This document shows positions 13,218 through 24,218 of a stretch of 64,000 nt of DNA, in pieces (within the stretch, counting starts at the first letter, position 1; every line of letters begins with the position of its first letter). The stretch is taken from contig JBBCBC010000008.1 in NCBI GenBank assembly GCA_037126765.1, positions 1 to 64,000 of the forward strand, in the 5' to 3' direction. Both the position numbers and the translations under genes were made by a program. Source of the stretch: Stenogyne calaminthoides. Taxonomy: Eukaryota > Streptophyta > Magnoliopsida > Lamiales > Lamiaceae. The notes below the pieces were generated by a model. The model saw nothing but the letters and a program-made list of their open reading frames with translations. It had not been told where the DNA came from and did no database searches.

Positions 13218-13400
13218 TAACCAGGTGGCTTAGTCCACCTGGCCACTGGGCTCCTCAATTGAGTGGGAGACCCAGGTTCGATTCCTTTTGGGAACGAATT
13301 GGAGTTATGGGAGTTATAAGGTGGCTTGGTGAATTTGTGGAGTGTCTGGGGTGCTTGGTGTACTAATTACTAACAACTAACTTTGTCCGATCAAAAAAAA
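13218..13400 (+). mobile_element. tRNA-derived SINE, family B, with target duplication
   Basis: It has an A box (GTGGCTTAGTCCACCTGG), a perfect B box (GGTTCGATTCC) 50 bp further on, and a 3' A tract. It is flanked by direct repeats GGAACGGCTTCGCCC (13203-13217) and GGAACGGCTTCGTCC (13401-13415), 14 of 15 identical. This marks an insertion by target-primed reverse transcription into the left terminal repeat of a DNA transposon. Confidence 0.85.
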
Positions 13401-13584
13401 GGAACGGCTTCGTCCTTCCTAACGTCAGGAAACTTTTTTATTACCGTTGGATCGTAGATCTAACGTATAATTTTAATTTTAAATGATTACACTTTGCATT
13501 AGTGTCTTTGCGATGTGCATACTGCAATCTCGCTACATCGTCCTACTAATAAATTAAATTAATATTTATAAAATGACGAAATTA

Positions 13585-14100
13585 TCCCGAACCCTGACCA
13601 GACCCGGACCCAAATTAGAACCGTCTCAGGCTTGGAACCAGACATAGATTTGACCGGACCAAGACTGGATCCGGACTGGGCAACCCGACACTTCGGGACT
13701 CGGATCGGATTCCACGGACCGGACCACCGATCGGACCCTACTCGACCTGATCAAGATCGGGACCCCGGACCCAGATCAAGATCGATCCGGTCAAAATTTA
13801 ACTAAACCCGGCCGGATCCGGACCTATTAATCGACCTTGACCCGGACTCGAATCGGATCAGGACTGGACAATGACCCAGATCGGACCCGGACCCAGACCC
13901 ACATCCGTTTGGACCAAAAACCTGAATCCAGATCCGGACCCAGACTCGGATCTAGACTCGAACTGTACCAACTCGGGCCCAGATCCAAACTCAGACCAGA
14001 CTTGGACCCACACCGGACCCACATCCATATCTGACATGAACCCAAACACTGACTATGATTCGGACCCGACCCAGACCCGAACCCGACTCAGGTGGCGGAG
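13585..14100. repeat. GC-rich degenerate minisatellite (GGACCC/CCGGACCCAGAC type)
   Basis: Roughly 500 bp made of shuffled units close to CCGGACCCAGA and GGATCCGGACC, in sharp contrast to the AT-rich flanks. It opens reading frames on both strands (Asp-Pro on +, Gly-Ser on -) purely through its composition, and it sits inside the DNA transposon at 13181-14358. Confidence 0.8.
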
Positions 14101-14358
14101 GGATTGGGAGGGTCGCGCATGGGCCAAGTTCGGGATCGTGGACTAAAATTTTTAAATTTATGAATATTGTATTTTTTTATTAAAAAAATATTATAAGGAT
14201 ATTTTAATAATTTTATCATTTTTATTAAAAAAATTAATTATTTAGTCTTATAACGAAACAATATCGCCAATGACGAAGTTAAATAATGTGACAACTTTTT
14301 ATTGAACGTCTAGCGTCAGGAATGACAAAGTTGTTCCTGAGCGTAGAAGAGCCCAACT

Positions 14359-15017
14359 CGGTTATTTATAGTTGATTACTTATTAATACTTTAAAGCAAT
14401 ATTAACTGATGATATAATATGCGCTAAAAAAAAAAACTGATGATGTAATATAAGATGCATAGGTTTATTTAGGTAAACTTTACTTTGTTATCAGTTTTGG
14501 GGTAGAAATAGACAAATGTTTCCTTGAACAGTTGAGCATTGACATCAAATTTGTAAAGAATAGTAAATTCAAGGCCTTGTTTGGTGGGGTAGAAATTCGT
14601 CTCTCTCTCTCTATATATATATATATAATATATAATGAATAATAAACATGAAAATAATATATATCAGATGTAAGCAGTCGACCTTTTTATCAAAGAAGAA
14701 TTCATTGATTGAAAAGAAAAACATATGTTACAATTTGGAGAAGGATTATAAATTTGGTAGAGAAAAGAAAGGAGACATATTTTTGAGACAAAAGGGAGTA
14801 GAAAAATCACATTAAAAAGATTCATAATGACTTTTGTTCGTTGAATTACTATGCCCTGCTCCATCAATTTTGATGTTTAATTTGGAGACAAATCTATCGT
14901 GAGTGTATATATATATGTTGCAAGTCGTATTACGTGGAAATATGATGTGGCGATTATATGTGACAATTTACAATTAAAATTACAACGTGTACGACGTTAA
15001 ATTAAATAACTAGGAAT
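14359..15017. other. Spacer without recognisable gene
   Basis: AT-rich. A (TC)n(TA)n microsatellite lies at about 14600-14632. Nothing else stands out. Confidence 0.4.
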
Positions 15018-15715
15018 TGTTGACCCAGTTTGTCATAAATGACTACCTCTGGGGGCATACCAAACCAGGATTATGTTATTGATGACTTGGAAGATTTGTG
15101 TCGAGCACAATTTACTATCGTTGAATACAATGGTTATTTTGGAGGGTCAGATAATACTAGGGTCATCTCTGAGAATTTTTTGTCAACCTTTCTATTGCAC
15201 TTTTTGAACCTATTTATAGCACTTTGGATGAGTTGGTGGTGTCTTGACTAGCTCGAGCTGGCGATTTCGTACCATGCAAGCTTACCCCCCTGATCGACAT
15301 CTGTCTTGTTTAAGAAGTATCTTACTTGTCACCTCTTTTAGAGTGAACCGACCGGGTGGTTATCTACGTGCTCGCCATCGTGTGGTCGTTTCTGACAAAC
15401 CCTTTTGCTCGCCTCGGGAGTCGTATCTCATGTTTGCTCATATTGAAGGGGCGAGCGTATTTTCCTCCACTTAGAAAACCCTGCTCAATTGCTTGGGCTC
15501 GCCTCTGTCTACCCTGAATGGCTTCAGGATGATTCGGGACGAGCACACCGATTGTTCCTTGTGCTCGCTGAATGGGCGAGCACGAGTAATAGCGTATGTG
15601 GCGACCACGTCCACCTAGCACAAACCTGTTTGACGGTCAAATGTAATGGTTTTGACTTTTTGGTACACGTGTCCGTCTGACGAGTTATACTTAATATGGG
15701 GCCCAGTACCGAACA
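15018..15715 (-). mobile_element. Candidate solo LTR, ~700 bp
   Basis: Read on the minus strand it starts TGTTCGGTACTGGGCC and ends ACTGGGTCAACA, so it has TG...CA borders. A TATA box (CTATAAATAGG) lies near 15215 in the same orientation. The region is GC-richer than its surroundings. No internal domain or matching partner LTR is in the window and no clear target duplication was found, so this is a tentative call. Confidence 0.4.
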
Positions 15716-15723
15716 CAAAATAA

Positions 15724-15724
<1 letters not shown>

Positions 15725-15777
<53 letters not shown>

Positions 15778-15806
15778 TAAGACAACAATATATATATATA
15801 TATATT
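15725..15806. repeat. (TA)n microsatellite
   Basis: Nearly pure TA dinucleotide tract, briefly interrupted by AGACAACAA near 15780. Confidence 0.95.
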
Positions 15807-16039
15807 TATATTTTATTTATCACTAATTCATGCCTTTAACGTTTAAACTAGCTCAAGAGCTTTTGTCCTTTTATTTTTTTAAAATTAAGAACGCAATCGA
15901 CTTTATTATAGAATGGTTATTGATATCTGAGTAACAAAAAGAACACACTGGTTGAAAAATATACAATATATAAACTAAAGGCAAAAAAAAAAAAACTCAT
16001 ATGAAAAAATATTAAAGCGTTAATGTTCAAATTATGCTC

Positions 16040-16187
16040 CGTCCCATATATAAGTGTGACTCATAACAAATTATGATTCTTTTTTATAATTATTCAATAA
16101 TAAATTATGTTTTTGTCTCACACAAATATGACTCATAACAAATTATTATTCTCTTTTATAATTATTCAATAATAAAAGTGGTTCCAA
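16040..16187. repeat. Tandem duplication, about 85-bp unit
   Basis: The segment containing GACTCATAACAAATTAT and TTTTATAATTATTCAATAAT occurs twice head to tail with a few differences. It is preceded by CTCCGTCCCATA, so it may be the remains of a Stowaway-like element with internal duplication. Confidence 0.7.
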
Positions 16188-16208
16188 CATTATTGCTCTA
16201 AATTCTCT

Positions 16209-16536
16209 AAGGTTGCGTTTGTTTTGGGATTTAAGTGTGTGTAGCAAGTCAAAGTTTTAGAATCTAGGGATTTAGAATCATTGATGAATAGTAAATGTAT
16301 GTGTTTGTTTTGAGATTTGAGTAGGGTGAAATTTAACTTTATGTCAAATCAATGTTTAATAATGATTAATGTTGTATTATTATATTATATTGAGAAGAGT
16401 AATAATATAGTGTATAAAATGTAATGTATTTGGAAGATGGAATAATAAGTTTTATAGGTATTTGTAGATGTGGATTGAATGTGAAATTTAAAAACTAAAT
16501 TCTAAATCTCAAACTCAGACGAAAAACGCAAGGTCT
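16209..16536. mobile_element. MITE-like element with imperfect terminal inverted repeats
   Basis: The left end AAGGTTGCGTTTGTTTTGGG pairs with the right end (complement AAGACCTTGCGTTTTTCGTC). The TTGCGTTTG-type terminus and lack of coding sequence are typical of non-autonomous hAT-like elements. The target duplication was not resolved. The spacer from here to 17311 is AT-rich with no gene seen. Confidence 0.5.
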
Positions 16537-17311
16537 TAAGTCCATCCTTGTGAATCTGAAATGAAAGATAGCCTAATAGACTACTAGAGTCTCATCCTAA
16601 TTTTCTATTGTTCGAGAACTGAGTCATGAGTGTACACGTACATGCAATTTATGAATTATTACGTTTGGTCGATGCAACATGAATAATTGATTTTCTTTTT
16701 CTAAATAGATTTCTTGTTGATATTAGGAACATTCATGACTGTCCATAATTGGTTAATATGAGTATAAATATAATTTATAATTGATTTTCAATATAATTTT
16801 TTTGAAGGAATTAAAGGTTGTGTATTTTTATCTTTTGGACTGACAATTGGCGAATTGCTATCAATTATCAATCCATTAATTTAGTCCAAAAGCGCAGTAC
16901 ATATTTGACTTTTTAAGTCTAATAAAATGTAAGAATGTGTGAATTATAAAAATAATAAAAGATATTACATGACTTTATTTGTAATAATTAAAGATAAGTA
17001 TAAATTTATGTGTAGGTGACAGTAGGTCTCCTATCAAACTAGTCAATCTTGAAAATGATTCTATATTTACAGATTTCACAATTTAATTATCACGATTAAG
17101 CTTATTTTGCAATGTAAATTATATCATTTTTATATTATAAGTCATATTTTTCAATACCACAAGTAATACATTTTTTGTAATAATAAATCATATAAGTATC
17201 TCCCTAATACTATAAATCATACCCTTTAGTCAATGTTACAGATTTGTGTGAAATTTGTTCACCCTGAATTTTGTTTATATATATTTATAACAAATCCAAT
17301 ATTATTTTCTA

Positions 17312-17540
17312 ACACGTCAAATGTGGATAGCTCAGGTAGTTAGAGCTGCACTACCTTAGATGCCAAGGTCTTGAGTTCGAGATACAGAGAGAAAAAAATA
17401 TTCTCATTTGTGGTGGTCCCCCTTATGGTGAGGTGGTGGTGTTGTTGTTGCGGTGCGGTTACGGTTTCGGTCGATAACGAGACGAATAAATGTGTCATGT
17501 GCCCGAAAATAGAAGAGACCAGTGTAATAGATTATGAGTG
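17312..17540 (+). mobile_element. tRNA-derived SINE, family A, copy 2
   Basis: The head GTGGATAGCTCAGGTAGTT has an A box, and GAGTTCGAGATAC is a B-box match. The GT-rich body and the segment around GTGTCATGTG align with the copy at 12845-13121. The 3' A tail is lost or eroded. Confidence 0.65.
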
Positions 17541-17575
17541 AGTCTCATGTACACTCAGATGTACCGTGTACTAAT

Positions 17576-17733
17576 AGTGCATTTTAGAATCGTGCAACAT
17601 GTTATACTGAAAAATGCAACTTGTTTATACTGAATCGTGTAACTATTTTTTCATATTAATAGTTGCACGGTACAATGTGAATAAATTACGCTTTTTTAAA
17701 ATATCAAGTTGTACAATTCTAAAATGCACTATA
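17576..17733. mobile_element. Small foldback MITE, ~158 bp
   Basis: The left arm AGTGCATTTTAGAATCGTGC is complementary to the right end, where GTTGTACAATTCTAAAATGC precedes ACT. Similar CAACTTG/TGCAAC-rich foldbacks occur near 36795-36945, suggesting a local family. Confidence 0.6.
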
Positions 17734-17751
17734 AATGCACAGGGTTTTGTC

Positions 17752-18697
17752 TATGCTTCTTACACGTGTATCACCCCTTTCTCCCTTTCCTTTAATTTTT
17801 TTTTAATTTACAGTTTTTTGTTCTTAACAAATAAATTAAATTGTAATTATATAATTGTAGTAATTTTACATTTCGAGTGTACTAACTCTCAATTAAAAAA
17901 ATAAACTAATTAACAAAAATAAATAAATAATAATAAAAATTTATATGAGATAGTCTCACTACATAATTTGGGTATTAACGTTTAAAAATTTTAGGAGGGG
18001 ATAGATGTGATTTGTGCTTGGTTGCATCCCTCATGCATAAAACCGTCTCATGCAAGTGTATCTTAATATAAAAATAATTTATAAATAATATTAAAAAAAA
18101 TTAGGCATGAACGTCATTTGTTAATTAGTTTTTATCATTATTTATTAATATTAAATTACATAACTCTATTATATGAAACAATCTCACTGTGACACAAGAC
18201 ATAATTTAGGCATTGACGTTTTAATATTTTGAGAGAGATATGTGTGATTTGTGCGTTGAACTCCCGTCTCGTATAAGTTTTTGTCATTATTTATTAATTT
18301 TCATTATAAATAATGACAAAAACTAATTAACAAAGGATGTTCATGCCCAAATATTTTTTATATTGTTTATAAACTATTTTTATATTGAAGCATACTTGTA
18401 TGAGGCGGTCTTATACATGAGATGTGATATAATCAAGCACAAATCACATTCACTCCCTCTCAAAATTTTAAGCGTTAATGTCCAAATTATGTTTGTCTCA
18501 CCATGAGACGGTCTCATATATGAATTTTTATCATTATTTATTAATTAGTTTATTTTTTAGTTGAGAATTAGTCCACTCGAAATGTAAAATCATTACAAGT
18601 ATATAATTACAATCTAATTTAAATGTTAAGAAAAAAATTTGAAAATTTAAAAAAAAAATTAAATGAAAGGGAGAAATGGAGGTACACGTGTAAGCAT
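17752..18697. repeat. Large imperfect inverted repeat, ~390-bp arms
   Basis: The left arm is 17752-18147 and the right arm 18309-18697, starting and ending with TACACGTGTA next to ATGCTTCT or AAGCAT. The arms pair along most of their length, by eye at roughly 80-85%, including GAGACGGTCTCA-like segments. The ~160-bp loop contains a further partial copy of the arm (around 18175-18280). No protein is encoded. It could be two nested MITEs or one foldback element. Confidence 0.8.
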
Positions 18698-20422
18698 CTT
18701 TGGGGTCTTTAAAATCGCCCAAACCCCAACATAAACAAAAAAATCGTCTTGCGTTCTTGGACCGAATCGACATCAAGACTTAGCATATAGATTTTTTAAA
18801 AAAAAAATATTTCCGAACACCCTTCTTGCAAGAATATTATTTGCAGCAAAAAAAACCACTTATGTCGATACAGAATTACCCCAATAATCATTAATCAATG
18901 CTAAAGAAATTAATGCCTGACTAATAAATTACATTAAATTAAATTAATAATAACACGTAACATTCACAAGCTATACGAAGCAGATCAACTTTAGTTGTGA
19001 CTTGTGAGTTATAGTTCAATTAAATACTAGATTACAAGAAAGAAATAAAATTCAATTTTTTTATATAAAATAAAATTCAATTTTTTTATATAAAATAAAA
19101 AAAAAAGGAGAAAAAAAGAACCGCGCAAAACCCCATACTGAAACCACCTCCAAACGGGCCCAACCCACCGCCCACGAAAGAAAATTATCTTGCGCATTTT
19201 GCAGATCATTTCGCGTGAATTTCAACGCCATTTCATTTCCATTTCAATTTCAATTTCAATTTCAAAACCGCTCTCCCATCTCTCTTCTCTTCACTCCTAA
19301 ACACAGACATACAATTGCAGTGTATCTATAACATTTTTCTCTGACTACACAACAAAACAATCTACCCCTCTTTCGCTTTCTCTCGATTTTTCTTCTCTCT
19401 CTCTCTCTCTCACCTATACATACATACTGCTCCTGTATGTATAGATGTGAAAAACCTCTCATGAATGTTCATGTTTCTGCTATTGATTGATATTGCTGTT
19501 TCCCATTTTTTGTCACTCCAAGCAATGGATCGGTGAATGAGTGACGGATTATGAACAGTTCGTAGATCTTTTGAGAAATCTTCGATTTTTGGGGTCATCG
19601 GTGAGTTTTTCTTTCCTTTTTTCCCCTTCTGTTTTTTATTGGACTTGCGTTGACTTCATTCTGAACTGATCTGTTTTGGTTTTGTTTCAAAAAGGTTCTG
19701 CTAATTTGGTTTGGTGAAATTATTATTTTTTTGTTTAGGAACTTGATTTATTTGCTAGGTTTTGGTTTGAGATACAGGTATTAGGCCCAATATTAATGAT
19801 TTTTGTGGTTTTGAAGAGAATCTTTAACGATATTCTCTCAGCTGGGTTTTCCTTTGTGCACATCCCGAATTTGTGTTTGGGGGCACATACTCCTGCTGCA
19901 CTCGGAAGATTCGCTATTTGGCCTAAAATTGGTGAAACATGTAGTAAATATTTGGCTTTTGGACTGGAGTGCAAAATTGGATTTATACTTTTTGACATAT
20001 ATTCCCCTGCGTTAGATTTTTTATATTGAAATTAGTACTCAGATGATATAGATGATGTATTAATTGCCCGTGTGGTGATTTTTTTTCTTTATCGTTGAAG
20101 AGCTGCTGATGTTAACAAATCAAGTACTAAACTTGCTAGTGGGTCTTCTCTTATTACTGCAAAATATGGAATTTGCGCTGATAGCTGCAAATATGGAATT
20201 TGCTATTAGGGTTTACTATTATAACTGCAAAATATGGAATTTGCTTTTAGGGTTGCTTGTCATTGCAAAAAATGGATTTCTTGACATCACTTGATTGCTC
20301 TTAACTGCTTGTCTTTGCTTTTCGTTTGATGGGGTTACCTTTTCTGAAAATATGAATTACACAGAACACAGTAACTTCACAATATGAATATGTATGCTGT
20401 TTGACTTGCAGTTGACTGGACT
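18698..20422 (+). promoter_or_regulatory. Upstream region and intron-bearing 5' leader of the CCCH zinc-finger gene
   Basis: The promoter side includes a 27-bp tandem duplication (19044-19097). A pyrimidine-rich leader follows, with a (TC)n tract at 19396-19412. The leader appears to be spliced: donor ATCG|GTGAGT at 19600/19601 and acceptor TTGCAG at 20411. That puts an ~811-bp intron in the 5' untranslated region, ending 11 bp before the ATG. The intron carries four copies of a TGCAAAATATGGAATTTGC-like motif at 20157-20280. The transcription start was not determined. Confidence 0.6.
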
Positions 20423-22537
20423 ATGTGCAGTGGACCAGAGCAATCTAATTCTAATTCTTCCACTACCAGAAAAGCTGGACTTACGAACTCTATGAATATG
20501 AAGGGAATGAGTGAATTATCTGTGGAGACTGAAGATTCCTTTTCCAGTTTGCTTGAATTTGCTGCCAACAATGATGTTGAAGCTTTCAGGAGGTCCATCG
20601 AGCTAGATTTATCTGCTGTAGATGAGGCTGGACTTTGGTATGTTCGCAAGAAAGGTTCGAAGCAGATTACCCAGGATGAAAGAACACCATTGATGGTAGC
20701 TGCTACTTATGGTAGTGTTGATGTGTTGAAGTTGATAGTTGCTCTGCCTGAGGTTGAATTGAATAGGGTGTGTGGACAAGATAAGTGGACGGCTCTCCAC
20801 TGTGCTGCGTTTGGAGGATCTGTTAATGCTTACGATGTTGTGAAGCTGCTTTTATCTGCTGGTGCTGATCCAAATGTTGAGGATTCCTGTGGTAAGCGTC
20901 CTGCTGACATCATCGTAGTTCCTCCAAGGATTCCTGGAGCTAAAGCTGCACTTGAAGACTTGCTTATGAACAGTACTTCTGATGGTTTTGGTGGTGATTG
21001 TAACTTACGGGTCTCCATATCTTCTTCCAATGCATCCTCACCTGTTTTATCATCATCTCCAGATAGTAACTCCCCATCATACCCATCTGATTCCATATCT
21101 TCACCAACTGCTGCAAAGTTCGGTGATATTCCTCTTAATTCTGCATCTGAGAAGAAGCAATATCCTGTGGATCCATCTCTTCCCGACATCAGAAACAGTA
21201 TTTACTCAACTGATGAATTCCGTATGTATTCGTTCAAGGTCAGGCCTTGTTCAAGGGCCTATTCTCACGATTGGACCGAATGCCCATTCGTTCACCCTGG
21301 AGAGAACGCTCGTAGAAGGGACCCACGGAAGTATCATTACAGCTGTGTTCCTTGCCCTGATTTTAGGAAGGGTGCTTGTAGGAGAGGGGACATGTGTGAG
21401 TATGCCCATGGCGTGTTTGAGTGCTGGCTTCATCCTGCTCAGTACCGAACGAGGCTATGTAAAGATGGCACTAGCTGTGCTAGACAGGTGTGCTTCTTTG
21501 CCCACACCCAGGAGGAACTTCGACCTTTGTACGTTTCTACTGGATCTGGGGTTCCATCTCCAAGGTCAGCTGCTTCAGCACCGTCTTTTATGGACATGGC
21601 TGCAGCTCTAAACATGTTTCCTAGCTCACCAAAGCTGCACTCTCCTCAGTTCAATCAAAACCTGTCTCCTACAGCAAATGGTATGCCTCACTCTACTGCA
21701 GCTTGGCCTCAGCCCAATGTCCCAACTCTGCATCTCCCTGGTAGCAATCTCCAATCAAGCCGTCTAAGATCCTCTCTCAGCGCTCGTGATAGCCCTCCCG
21801 ATGATCTGAATATGTTGCATGATTTTGATGCCCAGCAAATGGTTTTGAATGACTTGGCATGTTTGTCTCAATCAAGGCACAATTCTGCTATGCTGAATCG
21901 TTCTAATCGGTCCAAGCCATCACTAACTCCTTCCAATCTTGAAGAGCTTTTTTCAGCTGAGTATTCATCGTCCCCTAGATATGCTGATGCTTCCGGTGTT
22001 TTTTCTCCTATGCACAAATCAGCAATGCTTAACCAGTTTCAACAGCCACAGAGCATTCTGTCACCGATTAGTACTAACGTTTTTTCTCCTAGGAATGTTG
22101 AACACCCATTGTTGCAGGCCTCGTTTGGTGTCTCGTCTCCAAGGATGTCTCCTAGAAGCTTAGAGACTGCATCACCTTTGAGCACTCGTCTCTCAGGTTT
22201 TGCTCAGCGTGAGAAGCAGCAGCAGCAGCAACAGATGCATCTTGGGCCCCGTGATCTTGGATCTATTCGAACTCCCACCGTTGGATTGCCTTCCACTGCT
22301 TGGGCCAAGTGGGGATCATCCCCCGTTGATTGGTCTGTGGGACCAGATGATCAAGCGTATCTGAAGAGGTCATCAATGGTGGAGCACAACAATGATGGGG
22401 GGGACGAGCCTGATGTGTCGTGGGTGCAATCTCTCGTGAAAGAATCACCACCCGAGATGATGGACAAACCTGCAGCTTCAACCTCCTCCGGTGCTGCTGC
22501 GCCATCCGGTGTGTTCAAAAATGAATTTTCGAATTAA
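20423..22537 (+). CDS. Ankyrin-repeat CCCH tandem zinc-finger protein (OXS2/TZF7-11 type)
   Basis: A 704-residue protein in one coding exon. Members of this plant family (Arabidopsis OXS2, C3H56, C3H66) shuttle between cytoplasm and nucleus, sit in stress granules and tune stress, salt and hormone responses through RNA or promoter binding. Visible here: two ankyrin repeats at about residues 88-157 (RTPLMVAATYGSVDVLKL, then TALHCAAFGGS to LLLSAGADPN); a Ser/Pro-rich linker; YPVDPSLPDI; and the arginine-rich tandem zinc finger at about 276-361 (CSRAYSHDWTECPFVH, CPDFRKGACRRGDMCEYAH, then a Cys-rich FECWLHPAQYRTRLC block). A long Ser/Pro-rich tail follows with AWPQPNVPTLHLPGSNLQSS, a Gln run near residue 600 and GDEPDVSWVQSLVKE. 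It ends soon after that motif, without the Leu-rich nuclear-export tail I recall from some family members. Confidence 0.93.
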   Translation: MCSGPEQSNSNSSTTRKAGLTNSMNMKGMSELSVETEDSFSSLLEFAANNDVEAFRRSIELDLSAVDEAGLWYVRKKGSKQITQDERTPLMVAATYGSVDVLKLIVALPEVELNRVCGQDKWTALHCAAFGGSVNAYDVVKLLLSAGADPNVEDSCGKRPADIIVVPPRIPGAKAALEDLLMNSTSDGFGGDCNLRVSISSSNASSPVLSSSPDSNSPSYPSDSISSPTAAKFGDIPLNSASEKKQYPVDPSLPDIRNSIYSTDEFRMYSFKVRPCSRAYSHDWTECPFVHPGENARRRDPRKYHYSCVPCPDFRKGACRRGDMCEYAHGVFECWLHPAQYRTRLCKDGTSCARQVCFFAHTQEELRPLYVSTGSGVPSPRSAASAPSFMDMAAALNMFPSSPKLHSPQFNQNLSPTANGMPHSTAAWPQPNVPTLHLPGSNLQSSRLRSSLSARDSPPDDLNMLHDFDAQQMVLNDLACLSQSRHNSAMLNRSNRSKPSLTPSNLEELFSAEYSSSPRYADASGVFSPMHKSAMLNQFQQPQSILSPISTNVFSPRNVEHPLLQASFGVSSPRMSPRSLETASPLSTRLSGFAQREKQQQQQQMHLGPRDLGSIRTPTVGLPSTAWAKWGSSPVDWSVGPDDQAYLKRSSMVEHNNDGGDEPDVSWVQSLVKESPPEMMDKPAASTSSGAAAPSGVFKNEFSN

Positions 22538-24218
22538 CTTTTATTATTATTATTATTATTTTTTTTTTTTTTGGGGTAAAAAATGAAATGACTCAATTGA
22601 TCAAAATCTGTTATAGGGAGTGGGCTCGAGCAGATGCAACTCAATCAGCTCGTAGTCTAGCATGAATTCATTTTTCAGTTGGAGAGAGAGAGACCTCTTA
22701 GGAAGTACACAGTATTTTTGGGCTTGGTGGTGGTGGTTTAAATGGTGCAAAGTCTAATGCTGGAACTTTTTTCCAATTTCACCCCTGAAATATTATCTGC
22801 TGGATTTGAAATCATTTTATTGATTAACATAACATCAAAAGAGTACTATTCCATTTGTTATCTGGGCTGTAATATTGAAACCCCCAGTCCAGTGTGGGTG
22901 GGCGATATTGTAATTTTTTGTTTTTGCACTTCCTTCTCATGTAATTTTGCAACAGGGTCGCATTATATTGAATTGAATCTTTTATTTCATTATTATATAT
23001 ATATATGTGGTGTTTTAGGTTATGTTTTGAGATGATATGAAGCATGTTTTTAATTGTGGTGTTGATTGATTGTCAAATTAGTTTGCTGTTAGTGTTAATT
23101 TGTTGGAGGGTAGGTAGGTAGGGGGTGGTGTTAATAGTTAAAGTGGGAGACAAGTGGAGTGGTTGAGACTTTGAATTGTGTTACTAGTAAAGATAAGATT
23201 CGAGGTACGGAATGCAAATCTTTGGATTTTATTTTGAGGGGCCTTTAATGGCGACTTACAGGGTTGTGGTTGTAAATGCGATTCATACGTGTATTCTATG
23301 TCTCTCTACATGATGTTGACACCTTATGGGAGGAGGACAAAATATCACAGCCACATTTTTTTAATATTGCCTAAATTTTGTATAAATACAGTGTTATTAT
23401 ATGGATTCATGTGTGCGTTGAGTCGTGTCAATCAATGTTTTATATTTTTCCAAAACATGGACTCATGTCGACCGTTAAATGATTAATATGTTGATGACTT
23501 ATAAGTTCTGAAGTCATATGATATTTTAAAGAAATGATGTTCCAAATGATATTTTCAGATATATTAGCTTTGTAATGTGAGACGCGTCGTGGGTTAGATT
23601 TAGGGTATGTTTGTGAATTCTAACCAATTAATTTTTAAGTTGTCTCTCACAACTTTAGCTTTTGAGAAGTGCTTCTAAACTGTGAATAAAATTTGCAAAC
23701 ACTTTCTTATAACAAAGTATTATGTACATCATGTTCACCATACATCATTGCTATTCATAGTAGTGTACAGTGAATATAGTGCACATAATACCTTCTCTAT
23801 ATTTAAATTTAGATCTCATCCACTCATTCATTTATACGACAGGGGACGATGAAAAATGAATTTGAGTGCTCATAAAATTTATGTAATCCTGATTTGTATA
23901 TTTACATTTCAAATGGCCTTTGAAATAAACTTTGGTATCTCTCTTCCTTTTGTCAATACGACTATCTGAGCTTTATATGATGGTTAAACAACTTTAACTA
24001 AATACTTTGGTACTAAATCTAACCACCAAAAGATACATCTTGTTTATGCAGATCTGGTAATCCAGATAGAGAGAATAAATAGCTGCCTTGGTTGGAAAGA
24101 TAAAAATTCAATCTAAAAACGTACAACGTACCAAACATTAAGATTTCAGGTCCAAATATTTATAGGCTTACAAGATATAATGATGAAAATTCATAACGAG
24201 CTAATTCGATCCCCATGA
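22538..24218. other. Spacer between convergent genes
   Basis: It starts with the zinc-finger gene's 3' untranslated region ((TTA)n and poly-T at 22541-22572). After it comes AT-rich sequence with no gene. The right end is the 3' untranslated region of argininosuccinate lyase on the opposite strand. Confidence 0.5.

Larger units (their letters stand above)
13181..14358. mobile_element. Non-autonomous DNA transposon with ~55-bp terminal inverted repeats
   Basis: The left end (AGTTGGGGATCTTCTACTG then TCAGGAACGGCTTCG) matches the complement of the right end (AGTTGGGCTCTTCTACGC then TCAGGAACAACTTTG) over about 55 bp with gaps. The left repeat is split by a SINE (13218-13400). The middle is an AT-rich stretch and a GC-rich minisatellite, with no transposase. 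The target duplication is not clear and the superfamily is unknown. Confidence 0.6.

Noticed and set aside
13226..13292. tRNA gene with a perfect B box
   Set aside because: It is flanked by target duplications and ends in an A tract, so it is a retroposed SINE.
13827..14146. Overlapping open frames on both strands (72, 65, 63 and 91 codons)
   Set aside because: They consist of Asp-Pro or Gly-Ser words forced by the GGACCC minisatellite and have no other support.
20982..21611. 209-codon frame on the plus strand inside the CCCH gene
   Set aside because: It is the +1 shadow of the zinc-finger coding sequence, with no motifs of its own.
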